A stretch of 38,429 nt of DNA from Helochares maculicollis (Eukaryota; Arthropoda; Insecta; Coleoptera; Hydrophilidae). Both the position numbers and the translations under genes were made by a program. The stretch lies in the NCBI GenBank assembly GCA_033557835.1, contig JAWQRO010000468.1, positions 1 to 38,429 on the forward strand, written 5' to 3'. The notes under the pieces were generated by a model that saw only the letters and a list, made by a program, of their open reading frames with translations, searched no databases and was not told the DNA's origin. Of the stretch, positions 1 through 11,182 are shown piece after piece (within the stretch, counting starts at the first letter, position 1; the number at the start of each line of letters is the position of its first letter).

Positions 1-1640
1 GCCAACTTCAGTAATTAACATACTACAAACCAACAAATTTAAAATAATTGAAGCCCTTTATGAACACACTAAAAAAATTAATTTAATGATATGACTCCAC
101 CTATTCCACCTACTGTTCCAAGAATCGGTTTGTATAACTATTGTAGGGCTATATGGGCTATGATCCCGAAGAAGCCTGACAAAAAAAGAAAATGCCTGAC
201 CACTGGAACAAAGTTAGCATAATCCTAATCCACAAGAAAGGTAGCAAAGAAGATATCAAAAATTACCACCCCATAAGTCTCCCACCAGCAGTGTATAAAA
301 TTCTCACAAAGATAATCAACAACCGGATTCAATCTACACTAATTTCTGCCCAACCAAGAGAACAAGCTGGATTCCGAAAGGGCTTCAGCACAATGGATCA
401 CATCTTAACAATCAAAGAAGTGATCAGCAAAGCCAAAGAATACACATTACCACTGTCATAAGCATTCATTGACTTCGAGAAAACATTCGACTCGGACAGA
501 ACAAGGTGTAGACAAACCATATATACAATTACTGAATAACATCAACAAAGAGGCTAAAGTGTGTTAAGCTCCATAAAGAAACTAGGGTATTCTCTGCACG
601 CAGAGGAGTAAGACAGGGAGATTCAATATCCCCCAGTCTATTCACAGTCACTCTAGAACATGCGTTCAGAAGGTTAAACTGGGACAATTACGGATTGTGT
701 ATAAACGGAGAACGCCTCAACAACCTTCGCTTGCCGACGACAAAGTCCTGATAGCAAATGTCCCCGCCAATCTCCAAATAATACTAAACGAACTAGCTTT
801 GGTTAGTCGGGAAGTAGGTCTAAAGATGAACCTCTCTAAGATGAAGGTGATGCTCAACGACTTCACAAATAAAACACACATTACCATAGAGGATACCACC
901 TTAGAAACAGTTGACGAATGCATATATCTCGGTCAACTGATAAATATATCAGGATCCCTACTTCTAGAAATCAATAGAGGAATTAAACTTGCATGGATAG
1001 CATTTGGACGAAACTCTATAATATTCAAGTCCAAAATGCCTTCCACTTAAAGAGCAGAACATTAGACCAACATATCCTTCCAGTCCTAACTTACGGTTGC
1101 GAGACCTGGACTCTTAATGCAACTCTTACAAATAAGTTAGCCACTACCCAAAGTTCAATGGAAAGATCAATGTTAGGCATTACAAAGAGAGATCGAATAA
1201 GAAACACATGGATTAGAGATAAGACCAAAGTAACAGACATAATCCAAAGAGTCATATCCCTGAAATGGCAATGGGCGGGACACATAGCAAGAAGGACAGA
1301 CAATAGATAGACAACAAAAATAATAGAATGGTATCCCAGGGGTTTTAAGAGACCCAGAAAACGCCCCAAAGACAGATGGGACCGAGACATCAGAAGACTT
1401 GCAGGAACAACCTGGTTCAGGCTAGCCGGAGACCGCAATAAATGGAAGTTGATGGAGCAAGAATACACACGGCAAGTGGTAGGGATAACTACGTAAAAAT
1501 ATACTAAGACATCCCGTCTTCAGAAGAAGTAGAAGCACGCAAACAACATTGTGTAAAAATAAAATAATAACTAAATAATTAATTAAGGAGGCCTCACCTT
1601 GAAATACAGGTTGATATGGCTGATAATGATGATGATGATA
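1..1640 (+). mobile_element. Degenerate RTE-like non-LTR retrotransposon, 3' part
   Basis: The stretch encodes pieces of a reverse transcriptase followed by the basic C-terminal region typical of insect RTE-like elements, then a 3' tail of short GAT/ATGATG repeats at about 1623-1640, which is how RTE-type elements commonly end. The 5' part (endonuclease and N-terminal reverse transcriptase) lies outside the window or is lost; bases 1-190 are not readable as coding. Stops and frameshifts show that the copy is dead. The clade assignment (RTE versus a relative) is inferred from the overall look of the protein. Confidence 0.8.
192..1496 (+). pseudogene. Broken reverse transcriptase (ORF2) of the RTE-like element
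   Basis: Reverse transcriptase fragments lie in at least two frames. 192-461 has the HKKGS...NY.PISL..VYK motif and QAGFRKG.S..DH (RT blocks 1-3). It stops at 459-461, just before the continuing AFIDFEK catalytic-core text. 462-696 is scrambled, although the RQGDSISP.LF text can be followed across frames. 697-1049 follows the region where the catalytic (Y/F)ADD box belongs; here it reads LADDK. 993-1307 has the PVLTYGCETW motif and the ..WAGHIARR box. An in-frame TAG at 1308, where W is expected, separates it from the KRPRKRPKDRWDRD tail, which ends at TAA 1494-1496. At least one frameshift and two nonsense changes rule out activity. Confidence 0.8.
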
Positions 1641-1731
1641 CATATATATGATAGAAATTGACTGTAGTCCATCGTATTTAAGTAGCCAACGAATTTTAAC
1701 GATTAAGAATGTCGACAATTAAGTTATTGTT

Positions 1732-2132
1732 TAGTTTGCGATGTATGATGTAACCACCCTTCTTGCGGAGGTAATATAAAGCGATATTCTTTCGAGGTCA
1801 GGTTCGATCTCCAGTTCAAAAAACAACGCGCTCGAATAGAATTTTACTTAAATGGTTGTTAATGTTTTTTTTTCTGTCTTTATTTCATTAGGAAAGTTTT
1901 GTGTTCGTGAAATAATTTTATCTCGTGATTATGACGGATCTAACGCTTTATTGTGATTGTGATGCCGGTATTTTTATTGAGATAAAGGTGACAGTTTGCG
2001 ATGTATGATATAATCGTCTTTCTTGCGGCGGAAGATAGTAATACAAAGCGATCGTTTTTCGAGGTCACGTTCTGTATTAAATGAAAAAAACGCGGAGCTA
2101 TAAAATTTGACTTCGATGGTTGTTTATCGTTT
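1732..2132. repeat. Imperfect direct repeat, two ~140-bp copies
   Basis: Copies at about 1732-1868 and 1992-2132 share AGTTTGCGATGTATGAT, TTCTTGCGG, AAAGCGAT, TTTCGAGGTCA and ATGGTTGTT in the same order, with small indels between. The 123 bp between them are unrelated. No coding potential or terminal inverted repeats were seen. They could be two copies of a short interspersed element or a local duplication. Confidence 0.7.
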
Positions 2133-4877
2133 TATCGGACGGGGATTACTTTGAAGGGGATGAAATTGATTTAGAAGAATAAATAAAGAATTTACATTTC
2201 ATAAACAAATTCACCTTACTTGTTAATCATAGTAGAGTATATTTTGGTAATAGAATTTTTAAAAGCTTGCACATTGATCCCTGGATCCAGACCGTATCAA
2301 AGGCTTTTGATTTGCCTATTACCTGCATTTGAAACGTTCCAATACACAACAACAGCATTCACTGAACACAAAATGCAAATGCTCAAAACTTTTCACTTTA
2401 CCTATTATTACCTTGCTGATGAATTACTTAAGCTTGAAGCGTTTTAGAATGATGCATAATTGGCACCAGCTTAATATTTCAGTTTATTTAAGGAAATCTT
2501 AAATTTACTTATGTATAATTTAAAAGGTTGCGGTTGAAATTTAAATTCAACTGTCTCGTTTTGAAAGCATCTGAATTAAGTTTGTCTATTTTTGGCGTGC
2601 CGCCAGTGTGTGCGTGGATGTCTGTGTATGTAAACGCCCCTCAACTGGCATTATTTATTAACTATTTAGTACAATCATTTAAACAGACTTTGCTTTAGAC
2701 AGAAGACTATACCATTATCTACCCTGATAATAAGATGTATCGCAAAATATTTAGATAACATATTTAGTAGACAAACATTAGAATCCCTAAGAGTCATTTT
2801 AGATTAAAGACGAAAGTGTTGCTTTCATATTTGTCTTTAAAACATATGAAGCATGAAACTTTTACCCTGGTTGATATCACTGTTCTATTTGTGAGAGATG
2901 AGGTTTTTTCTACATCTTGATGATATATGAGTTAGGTGAGCTCAGGCCAGGTGACGTCAGGTAGACATATCTTAGCTAACAACTTTTTGTAATATGCCCA
3001 ATTTGTGTAATACAATCTTCTTATAACTCAGTGTCTGATTCCAAAATATAAATTTCATTTATACATATCTATCTATTGAATCAATTGTAATTTGTATATC
3101 TTTTAGTAGTACATGAATCTTTTTAGTTACTAATTAATTCTTGTCGGTGTCAAAATCTACAGCAGGCGAGCTTTAGATCATTGTTCTTTTTTGTATTAGT
3201 TGGCTGACATACCTCTGATATTTTTGTATGAGAATAAAAAGTCTTATTTTTTCAATAATCTTCATTAAGTTTTCGGGTCGATAACAGAGGGCGTTGCTAC
3301 TAACCTAATTTATATTATCTATATAGCTATATAGATACAAACATAATCAAATCATATAAATTAAACATGGTTGGTGTTGTTTCGTGATAGAAATTTACTT
3401 AAGATTGATGTTTTCCACCTCAAATTTCTTAGTTGGAAACAAATTTCGGAACGTTTATTACTGCTACCCGTACCCGTGGAGCAAAACTCAGAAAACAAGG
3501 CTCTAGAGCGAATTAACAATACAATTATAATAACCATTATGCTCTGTAAGTACGTACGTAACTACCCATACGCATCTGCAATAAGTACCTCTGTAGAAAC
3601 TAGGCATGGAGTAGAAACTAGTTTCTTCATTGAGTAGAAAGAAGTGTGTAAACTTTTATGCGGCAACTATAAAAGCCTCTTGAGGTATTGTGTCGTCTCT
3701 CTTACATAATAGAGACTCCTTAAGCAACCCATAATTAAGTGTTTAAAAAGGTGTTAATGCTATTCGGTACATATAATAGATTTATTTAAAATTGAAAGAA
3801 GAGACGCGCGTTATATTTGATAACTGTAACGGATTAACATTCAAATCGAGTCGATTTTTTCGGCCAGTTCAATGCATCCGATCATCAAGACTCAGCTGTC
3901 CCTGAAGGAAGGAAAGCCTGATTAAGTTGCATTTCGTCGGTGGGTGCATTAATCCCGTCGACTCTATAAGGAAAACGCTTACGCGAGCTGGGCCATTTTT
4001 TAAATTGCTCGTTTAAAATAAATTGCGAAAAGTAAAGCAAGAAGAGTAAAGTTGAGTTGGTAAAAGTAAATATCCACGGAAAGGCGAAATGGTTCAGATG
4101 CAGGTGCCAATTAGGCCTGGCTCCTCTCTCTGCGCTACTTCGCCTGTCTTTCCAACTAATTATGTTCCTCTAATTTATTTAAATGAATACAGTACACGAA
4201 AGGCTGAGGAGACGTCTGCAGGTTCTGATACTAAAAAGATATTAAAATTAATTGTGAGCAAGTCTTGCGCAGTTGGCTACCACCCATAAAATTGGAAATC
4301 ACCGCCACAACGCAACACCAGCCATCAACAGCGATTTCCTCATAAAGATTTTTATCTAACAACTTAAAAATTAGCACCTGGTTTTTATCGGTTTCAATAA
4401 AAGCAGGAAATCATGGAGTACCATTGTACGAGAACGGATCTACTAAAACCGAGCTAATTTTCTATGGCGAAAACGAACGGTACGCCCCTTCCGCAGAACG
4501 GGTCTCATTAATCAGTCGTGAGGACTTGTTGGGTGTCGTGTTCTAAAAATGCTGAAAAAAATGATCTAGAAATTAAATGATAAAAAAGACTTAATTCGAC
4601 ATTGTTCCTCTTTTGTGCTGGGCATGTAATTTAGCGTTACCAAAATGGGTGTAATTTGATTTAAATTATAGGTTGAGGCAATTGCCTCGCTGCTATAGCC
4701 TGGCATTCTGAGGCTGCAGCTACTTATTTGAAGCCAAATATTAATTTCTGTTTGGGATTCTTGGAATACAAACACCTGAAGATGGTGTTGTCTCCTCGCG
4801 AAGCAACATTCATAATAAATAAGCATTGAACAATGGACACAGTTATAGTTTGATGTAGCCTTGTTTGGTTAAAATAT
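2133..4877. other. Intergenic stretch, no gene recognised
   Basis: AT-rich sequence with only short, unconvincing open frames. The part from about 3840 to 4080 and 4440-4560 is less AT-rich than its surroundings and could contain regulatory sequence, but nothing specific can be named. No repeats, RNA genes or splice-supported exons were recognised. Confidence 0.5.
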
Positions 4878-5260
4878 TATTAGGTGGTCCAATAAGTTTT
4901 GCGGTTCAATTAAAAAAAAAACACAATTTTATGGTTTGAACTGCACTTTATTGTTCAGTATAGTCCCCCTGAACATTAATACACTTGTTTTAATGAGATT
5001 TCAATTTGTGAATTCCATCCCTGAATCTGGAATGGCTACAAAATACGCTTCCACATCTGTTATGACCTTATCATTTGATGAAACACGCTTTTCCATGCAT
5101 GAATTTTGCTAGGTCTGGAAACAGATGAAAGTCGAAAGGGGCCAAATCTGGTGGATACGGTGAATTTTTCTTTTTCTGCAAACCTAGTCTTTTTTCACAA
5201 TGTTTTGGTCAAAATTTTACTTACACTGCCCCATGAGATGCCTACTGTAGGGCTTTATGA
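4878..5260 (-). mobile_element. Mariner fragment (3' end of transposase plus one terminal repeat)
   Basis: A mariner-like terminal repeat (TTAGGTGGTCCAATAAGTTT) starts at about 4880. Read on the minus strand, 5150-5060 gives PYPPDLAPFDFHLFPDLAKF, which contains the third catalytic aspartate region of a DD34D transposase. The rest is frameshifted. The element stops just before the next mariner at 5271, and no matching left half or second terminal repeat was found, so this is a truncated relic. Confidence 0.75.
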
Positions 5261-5270
5261 ACGACCTATA

Positions 5271-6551
5271 AGGAGTACAAATAAGTTTCCGCCGTTTTTT
5301 ATAAAAAATTGAATATTTATTGTAACAGAACGGTAGTTTAAGTTTATTCAAAGTATTGTTCATCACTAGCAACCACTTTTTCCCATCTCTTAGGCAGCAT
5401 TCGGATTCCACATCTGAAGAATTCCTTATCTTTTGAGGCTATCCACGTATCAACCCATTTTTTGGTATCTTTATACGTTGTGAACCGCTGCTCCGACAGA
5501 GCATGTGCCATTGACCGGAACAGAGAATAGTCGGATGGCTCTATGTCTGGTGAATACTGTGGGTGGGGTAACACTTCCCAATCAAGCGTTTTCAAATAGT
5601 TTTTCACCGGAACCGCTACATGCGGACGAGCATTATCATGGAGTAGAATTATTTTGTCGTGTCTAGGATAGTATTGAGGGCGTTTCTCCTTTAGAGCAGG
5701 GCTCAATCTCATCAATTGTGTTTGGTAGAGAGTTCCAGTGATTGTTTCGCTCGGATTAAGCAACTCGTAATACACCACACCCAGCTGATCCCTCCATATA
5801 CACAGCATGAGTTTTTTCCGTGAATATTCGGTTTTGCTGTGGATGTTGACGCGTGGTCAGGTTTTCCCCATGATTTTCTTCTTTTTGGGTTGTCGTAATG
5901 TATCAATTTATCATCCCCGGTGACGATTCGATGTAAAAAAAACCCTTTTTTATGCCTGGCTAGCAGCATTTCACTCATGCATAATCGGCGTTCAATATCT
6001 CTTGGCTTCAATTCGTATAGAATCCAGATTCCTTGTTTATGAATCATTCCTAATGATTTTAAACGATGTGAAAGTGCTTGCTGAGTGACTTCTAATGTGA
6101 GGGCAAGTTCCTTTTGTGTTTGAGACGAATCTTCCTCCAATAATTCTTCCAATTCTGCATCTTCGTAAATTTTAGGCCTTCCACTGCAGTCTTTGTCTTC
6201 TACATCAAAATCACCGTTTTTAAACTTTTGAAATCACTTACGACACGTTCTCTCAGTCAAAGCAGCTTCATTATATGCTTCTACGAGCAATCGATGCGCC
6301 TCAGCTGCATATTTTTTTAAATTAAAGAAATAAATTAAAAGTTCCCGCAAATGACGTTTATTTGGTTCAAATTTAGACATTTTCAGCTCAAGAAAATTAC
6401 ATTTTACTAGCACGGAGTCACTAATATAGTAAGGTTATATTATTTTAGAACGAACAGACTAATTTTTAAGCCGGTTATCATCTGCAAATTCTAACAAAAG
6501 CCGCGCCCCGCTACACCATCCTTAAAACGGCGGAAACTTATTTGTACTGCT
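5271..6551 (-). mobile_element. Nearly full-length mariner (DD34D), inactive
   Basis: The ends are inverted repeats: AGGAGTACAAATAAGTTTCC at 5271 matches, with one mismatch in 20 bases, the reverse complement of the sequence ending at 6551, and the match continues through GCCGTTTT. TA flanks the left end (5269-5270); the right flank reads AA, presumably a mutated TA. The 1281-bp length is normal for mariner. It encodes one transposase on the minus strand that is broken in two places. Confidence 0.88.
5344..6380 (-). pseudogene. Mariner transposase, one nonsense and one frameshift
   Basis: The frame opens at an ATG at 6378-6380 and ends at 5344. The N-terminal helix-turn-helix region is followed by the linker and the catalytic core: TGDDKLIHYDN (first D), LLHDNARPHVA (second D) and SPDIEPSDYSLF (third D), with 34 residues between the second and third D, the mariner signature. 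A TGA stands at about 6237-6239 where the CRKWFQKF context suggests tryptophan. A one-base loss in the run of A (minus strand) near 5810-5817 shifts the frame after NIHGK. The C-terminal half, 5344-5808, is otherwise open. The remaining sequence is well preserved, so inactivation looks fairly recent. Confidence 0.87.
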
Positions 6552-6699
6552 AATATATGTACCGGTTACTATAAATCATATTGCATAATTTTTCAGGGAT
6601 ATAATCGGTGGTATTATGATACTGCCTGAAAAGTGGAAATAGGTGATTGAAAATAATAGGCAATACATTTATAGCTAAAATTATTTTGGCGAGTAAATA

Positions 6700-7989
6700 C
6701 TAGGTTAGTTGAAAAGTTCGCGTAGCGGGGATAAAAAAGGGCAAAACAAAAAAAAATACCTTTAGTCTTCATTGTATTCTCCCATAACTTCAATACATCT
6801 TCTCCAACAATTTTCCAATTCAGTTATACCATCTCTAAAATGGTCTTCTGGAAGCTCGTCAAAATATTGGTTCACAGTCGTTATTACTTCTTGATTTGAG
6901 AAAAAACGCTTTCCATGGAGAAATTTTATAAAATTTGGAAATTGATCGAAGTCCAAAGGGGCTAGAGCGGGAGAGTAAGGTGGATGTTCGATCAATTCAT
7001 ACCGTAAATCGTTTAATTTGGTCATTGTTTGAACACATTTGTGTGCTGGCGCTTTATTTTGGTGGAAAAGGATTTTTTTTCTTCTTCAAGCCAGGTCTCT
7101 TTACTTTAATTTTTGTATTTAACTTATCCAACAGCTTTGAATGATACTCTCCTACTATGGTTTTACTGGTTTGCAGATAATCGATCAACAAAATGCCCTT
7201 TGCATACCAGAAAATAGATGCCATAACCTTTTTGGATGATTTTGACCATTATGGTTGTTTTGGGGCTGAACAACCAGGCTCAGTCCACTCTGAGGTTTGT
7301 TTTCGCAGCTTGGGATAATAGTGGTACACCCAGGCTTCTTACATAGTGACGAAACGACGTAAAAAATCTTTTTTATTTTTTCGTAAAAGCTCCAAATGTT
7401 CCTTAGCAAGATTCACTCGAAGTCCTTTTTGATCACAATTTAAGAAATGCGGCACCCATCGTGCACAAAGCTTTCTGAGGCCTAGCACATCTTTCAAAAT
7501 ATGAAGTACTCGCTCAGTTGAGATATTCATGGTCTCAGAAATCTCACTCAAGGTTAACTTTCTGTCATTCATAACCATATCATGAATGGCATCAAGCATT
7601 TCTTCAGTGGTCACACTTTTTGGACGTCCTGAACGAGGATCATCTTCTAGGATTGTGCGACCACGTTTAAATTCTAATGCCCACTTAGAGACCATTGTTT
7701 TAGATGGAGCAGCATCCCCTAACACATTCACCATTTCAGTATAAATTTCCATCGCCTTCAAACCCTTTTTCACTAAAAATTTTATTACTTCACGATGTTC
7801 AATTTTTTCCATGATTAAATCATGTTGACACGTCTAACATCAAAGCGTCATAAAAACACACTGACAAGTCATAACGCGTTGAAATTTGCAGATGCGTTCA
7901 TTAGAAGCATGTGACCTTGAATGCAGTCGAAATTGTAGCTCTATCAACGAATTAAAGTCTTCGCTCCGCGAACTTTTCAACTAGCCTAG
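6700..7989 (-). mobile_element. Full-length mariner of a second lineage, inactive
   Basis: Both ends are visible: CTAGGTTAGTTGAAAAGTTC from 6700 and its near-perfect reverse complement ending at 7989, with TA target duplications at 6698-6699 and 7990-7991. At 1290 bp this is a canonical mariner insertion. Its terminal repeats differ from those of the element at 5271-6551, so it is a separate lineage that inserted independently. Confidence 0.92.
6762..7812 (-). pseudogene. Mariner transposase, broken in the catalytic core
   Basis: The intact N-terminal half runs from ATG 7812 down to 7342, with a paired helix-turn-helix (ALEFKRGRT, DDPRSGRPKSV) and LRKLCARWVPHFL. The expected first catalytic motif after FLRRFVTM is destroyed by frameshifts between 7342 and 7185. 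The C-terminal third, 7025-6762, includes EHPPYSPALAPLDFDQF (third catalytic D region) and ends with ELENCWRRCIEVMGEY. Parts of the middle, such as VVQPQNNHNGQNHPKR, are readable in another frame. Confidence 0.87.
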
Positions 7990-7991
7990 TA

Positions 7992-8522
7992 TAGTAGTAA
8001 AGGCAGCTCTTAACTTCGCAAACAACTGTACCGCTGGGACAGCCTTCGCTCTCAATTAAAAGTCAAGCTAAGCCCCTGTATCGAAGTACGAAGAAGCAGT
8101 GCCTCGCTTCGCTTGGTACAGCCAATTAAGAGTGTCAATGTCCATTTTAACCCCAAGAAAAACATTGTGAATTTTGATTACTTAACACAGCTGACTCGGA
8201 TTAATATCGCATTTTACAGTACAGGCCACGAATATGAACACTAATATTTCAAATCGTGAGTTGCATCTCAACGTACTCGATTCTTGCTGCACTGTTAATG
8301 TCCTATTAAATTTTTAACCTCTTAGGAATGGAACTACAGCCTCCTGCCGGCATGCGATTGATGGCCGAAATGAACTCAGGAGACCCACAAACATGAAAAT
8401 TCGTAAAATATAGAGGTCGCAGTTTTTTATGACAGCAATACCTTTCGATACTTTGTATGTAAAACATTTTGCTTCGAAGCGCCAAAGTAATAAAACAAAG
8501 ATCGAGAGACATTAACACTAAC
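7992..8522. other. Spacer without recognisable gene
   Basis: Unique AT-rich sequence between the mariner block and the minisatellite. No exon, RNA gene or mobile-element motif was recognised. Confidence 0.5.
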
Positions 8523-9646
8523 TTTGGAGCCGATTTAGGTTGCAATATATTTGGTCCTTCGAGCTGACTTACGCCACAATACATGTATTTGGTCCTTCGA
8601 GCCGACTTATGCCACAATATATGTATTTGGCCCTTCGGGCCGACTTAGGTAACACTAGTTGGTCCTTCGAGCCGACTTTGGTAACATTAATTGGTCCTTT
8701 GAGCCGACTTAGGTCTCGCTAAATTTTGCGCTTCGAGCTGACTTACGCAACAATATCTATATTTGGTCCTTCGAGTCAACTTATGTAACACTATGTGTTC
8801 CTTCGAGCCGGGTTAGGTACACTATTTGCTCCTTCGAGCCGACTTAGGTAACACTATGTGGTCCTTCGAGCCGACATAGATAACATTATTTGGTCCTTCG
8901 AGCCGATATAGGTAACACTATTTGGTCCTTCGAGCTGCCTTAGATAACACTATTTGGTTCTTCGAGCCGACTTAGGTAACACTATTTGGTCCCTCGAGCC
9001 GACTTAGATAACACTATTTGGTCCTTCGAGCCGACTTAGTTCGCATTAAACTTGATCCTTCAAGCTGACTTACGCCACAATATATGTATTTGGTCCTTCG
9101 AGCCGACTTAGATAACACTATGTGGTCCTTCGAGCCGACTTAGTTCGCAATAAATTTGGTCCTTCAAGCTGACTTACGCCACAATACATGTATTTGGTCC
9201 TTCGAGCAGACTTAGATAACACTATGTGGTCCTTCGAGCCGACTTAGGAAACATTATTTGGTCCTTCGAGCCGACATAGATAACATTATTTGGTCCTTCG
9301 AGCCGACTTAGGTAACACTATTTAGCTCTTCGAGCCGACTTAGGTAACACTATTTGGTCTTTCGAGCCGACTTATGCCACAATATATGTATTTGGTCCTT
9401 CGCGCCGACTTAGGTAACACTATTTAGCTCTTTGAGCCGACTTAGGTAACACTATTTGGTTTTTCGAGACGACTTATGCCACAATATATGTATTTGGTCC
9501 TTTGAGCCGACTAAGGTCGCGCTAAATTTGGTCCTTCGAGCTGACTTACTCCACAATACATGTATTTGGTCCTTCGAACCGACTTAGGTAACATTAATTG
9601 GTCCTTCGAGTTGACTTATGTCGCAGTGTTTGGTCCTTCGAGCCGC
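8523..9646. repeat. ~33-copy minisatellite, 32/38-bp units
   Basis: The core GGTCCTTCGAGCCGACTTAG recurs about 33 times. Two linker types alternate irregularly: a short one (GTAACACTATTT, unit about 32 bp) and a longer one (TACGCCACAATATATGTATTT, unit about 38 bp). A few units carry TTCGCAATAAA-type linkers. Units are 80-100 percent alike by eye. Open frames through the array are by-products of periodicity. It lies upstream of the first recognised latrophilin exon, possibly in its first intron. Confidence 0.95.
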
Positions 9647-10992
9647 ATCAAAACAAACGCAGACATGAATCGTAAGAATTGTAAACTAATTCAAAAGCCT
9701 TAAGATGGGCAGATCGCCATACAATCCTTTTACTAAAGGAAATATTATATAGAAACAGAAAGGCAACAATCGATAATACGAAAAAAGGTTGTGTAGGCAA
9801 GGCTGCTGCGGGCATTGTGTGAGGCATGTCAGCAAAAACTATAATTGAAGACGATCCGCGCTATGTTTGAAGCCTAAATCATACCATTATTCAGCGGTGT
9901 GTGGTTCTATTGTGACTTTATCAGTAAATCGTTCTTTCCCACACTAATCTACTATTCGCGATGCCCCAGTCGATTAGCGATGCATTTTCCAAATATTTTA
10001 AAATGGTATATCGATTTGAAATTCGAGGAAACTGGGTTAAGAGAACTAATGGTACGTTTATGCTTTGTGTTTTTCGTTTTAAATCGCATGTTGGCTCGCT
10101 ATTTGGAAAGTTTCGGGTGTATAAATTGCAAGTTTTTGAGTGATTTGGGTTGCTTCGCTCGATGTTCGTTGTCGCTATGAATCGAACGGATTAATCTACC
10201 CAATTCAAACTCTTTTAATTGCCCTGCCTTGATTTGATCTGACTTATTCGGTCCAGAACCGGAATGACGTGACCTGTCCTAAACGGACCAGACCTCATCC
10301 TTAACTCTCGAACTCACAAATTTTTCCACCGATATATTTCCACTTTCGACCTACTCTAATCGCTGACTAGAAAACGTAGAGAAATTTACATCTATGCGTT
10401 TATGCTAAGCGGAGAAAGTATTGCAATGCAAGCATCGCGGCTTATTATAATTGACTGCATTTTCAGGAGCCGCTGCCTTGCATCTCAGCAACTATCGCGG
10501 CTGGTTTCGCCCGAGTTTTCGAAAATTTCGCGAGGTCTAGGCACGCACTGACAACATGCAACACTGTAACTCATTAGGTTAAACGAAAGGGCGGGTTTAT
10601 TTGTAAATCCCGTTTAAGGGTCCGTTCGCATTGGGACGGCGCACAAAAAATGAATTCCTTTGTTGGCGCAAGATTAATGAAAATTTTGATTAAACGAATA
10701 GACATACGCCATTAAGTTCGCATGCAGACAAACACAAAATGAAAAATCGTTACCGCCGAGAAATATCGGCATAAAAACCGGGTTGGCCGCTTCTTAGAAA
10801 ACTGCACGCTAACGATAGATGGGGACGATGGAGATGGGGGTTTTATATATCAAAAAGGACATTCTTTCTGACAACTAATTGCAAATCGATGTACGCAACT
10901 CCTTAATCCCCCGTAATTACTCTTAGTAGTTGTATTTTGGCCAAGGCTGAGCCTAAGTTCACTCTAACGATTTCTTCTCTTCTCTGTTTCAG
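9647..10992. other. Upstream sequence or intron before the latrophilin lectin exon
   Basis: No coding exon could be supported. A signal-peptide exon ending in phase 2 would be needed to join the lectin exon at 10993, and none was recognised here. The stretch 10560-10800 (mixed GC and TTAATGAAAATTTTGATTAA-like text) looks less random than its surroundings and may be regulatory, but that is only an impression. Confidence 0.45.
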
Positions 10993-11182
10993 AATATCGA
11001 TACGAGACGGCTTATGCGTGCGAGGGAAAAACGCTGAAAATCGAATGTAGAGATGGCGAATTAATTAAATTAATTCGAGCGAATTACGGCCGATATTCTA
11101 TCACAATATGTAACGACCACGGAAACACAGATTGGAGTGTGAATTGCATGTCGGCGAAATCATTTAGAGTTCTCCATAATAG
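10993..11182 (+). CDS. Cirl: Cirl exon: N-terminal half of rhamnose-binding lectin domain
   Basis: TTTCAG precedes the exon and GTAAGT follows it. After two leading bases it reads YRYETAYACEGKTLKIEC, then LIRANYGRYSITICNDHG and DWSVNCMSAKSFRVLHNR. YETAYACEGKTL and RANYGR.SITICNDHG are hallmarks of the latrophilin lectin domain. The exon ends in phase 2 (AG of an arginine codon). The upstream exon that should supply the signal peptide was not recognised. Confidence 0.95.

Noticed and set aside
8540..8722. Open frame across the minisatellite
   Set aside because: Periodic DNA gives periodic open frames; no start context, splice sites or family resemblance.
8523..9646. CRISPR-like array of regularly spaced repeats
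   Set aside because: Linkers are themselves repeated, units vary in length and sequence, and the context is an insect genome; this is a minisatellite.
9899..10180. Possible first (signal-peptide) exon of Cirl
   Set aside because: Hydrophobic text is present but there is no signal-peptide layout with a phase-2 donor to match the lectin exon.
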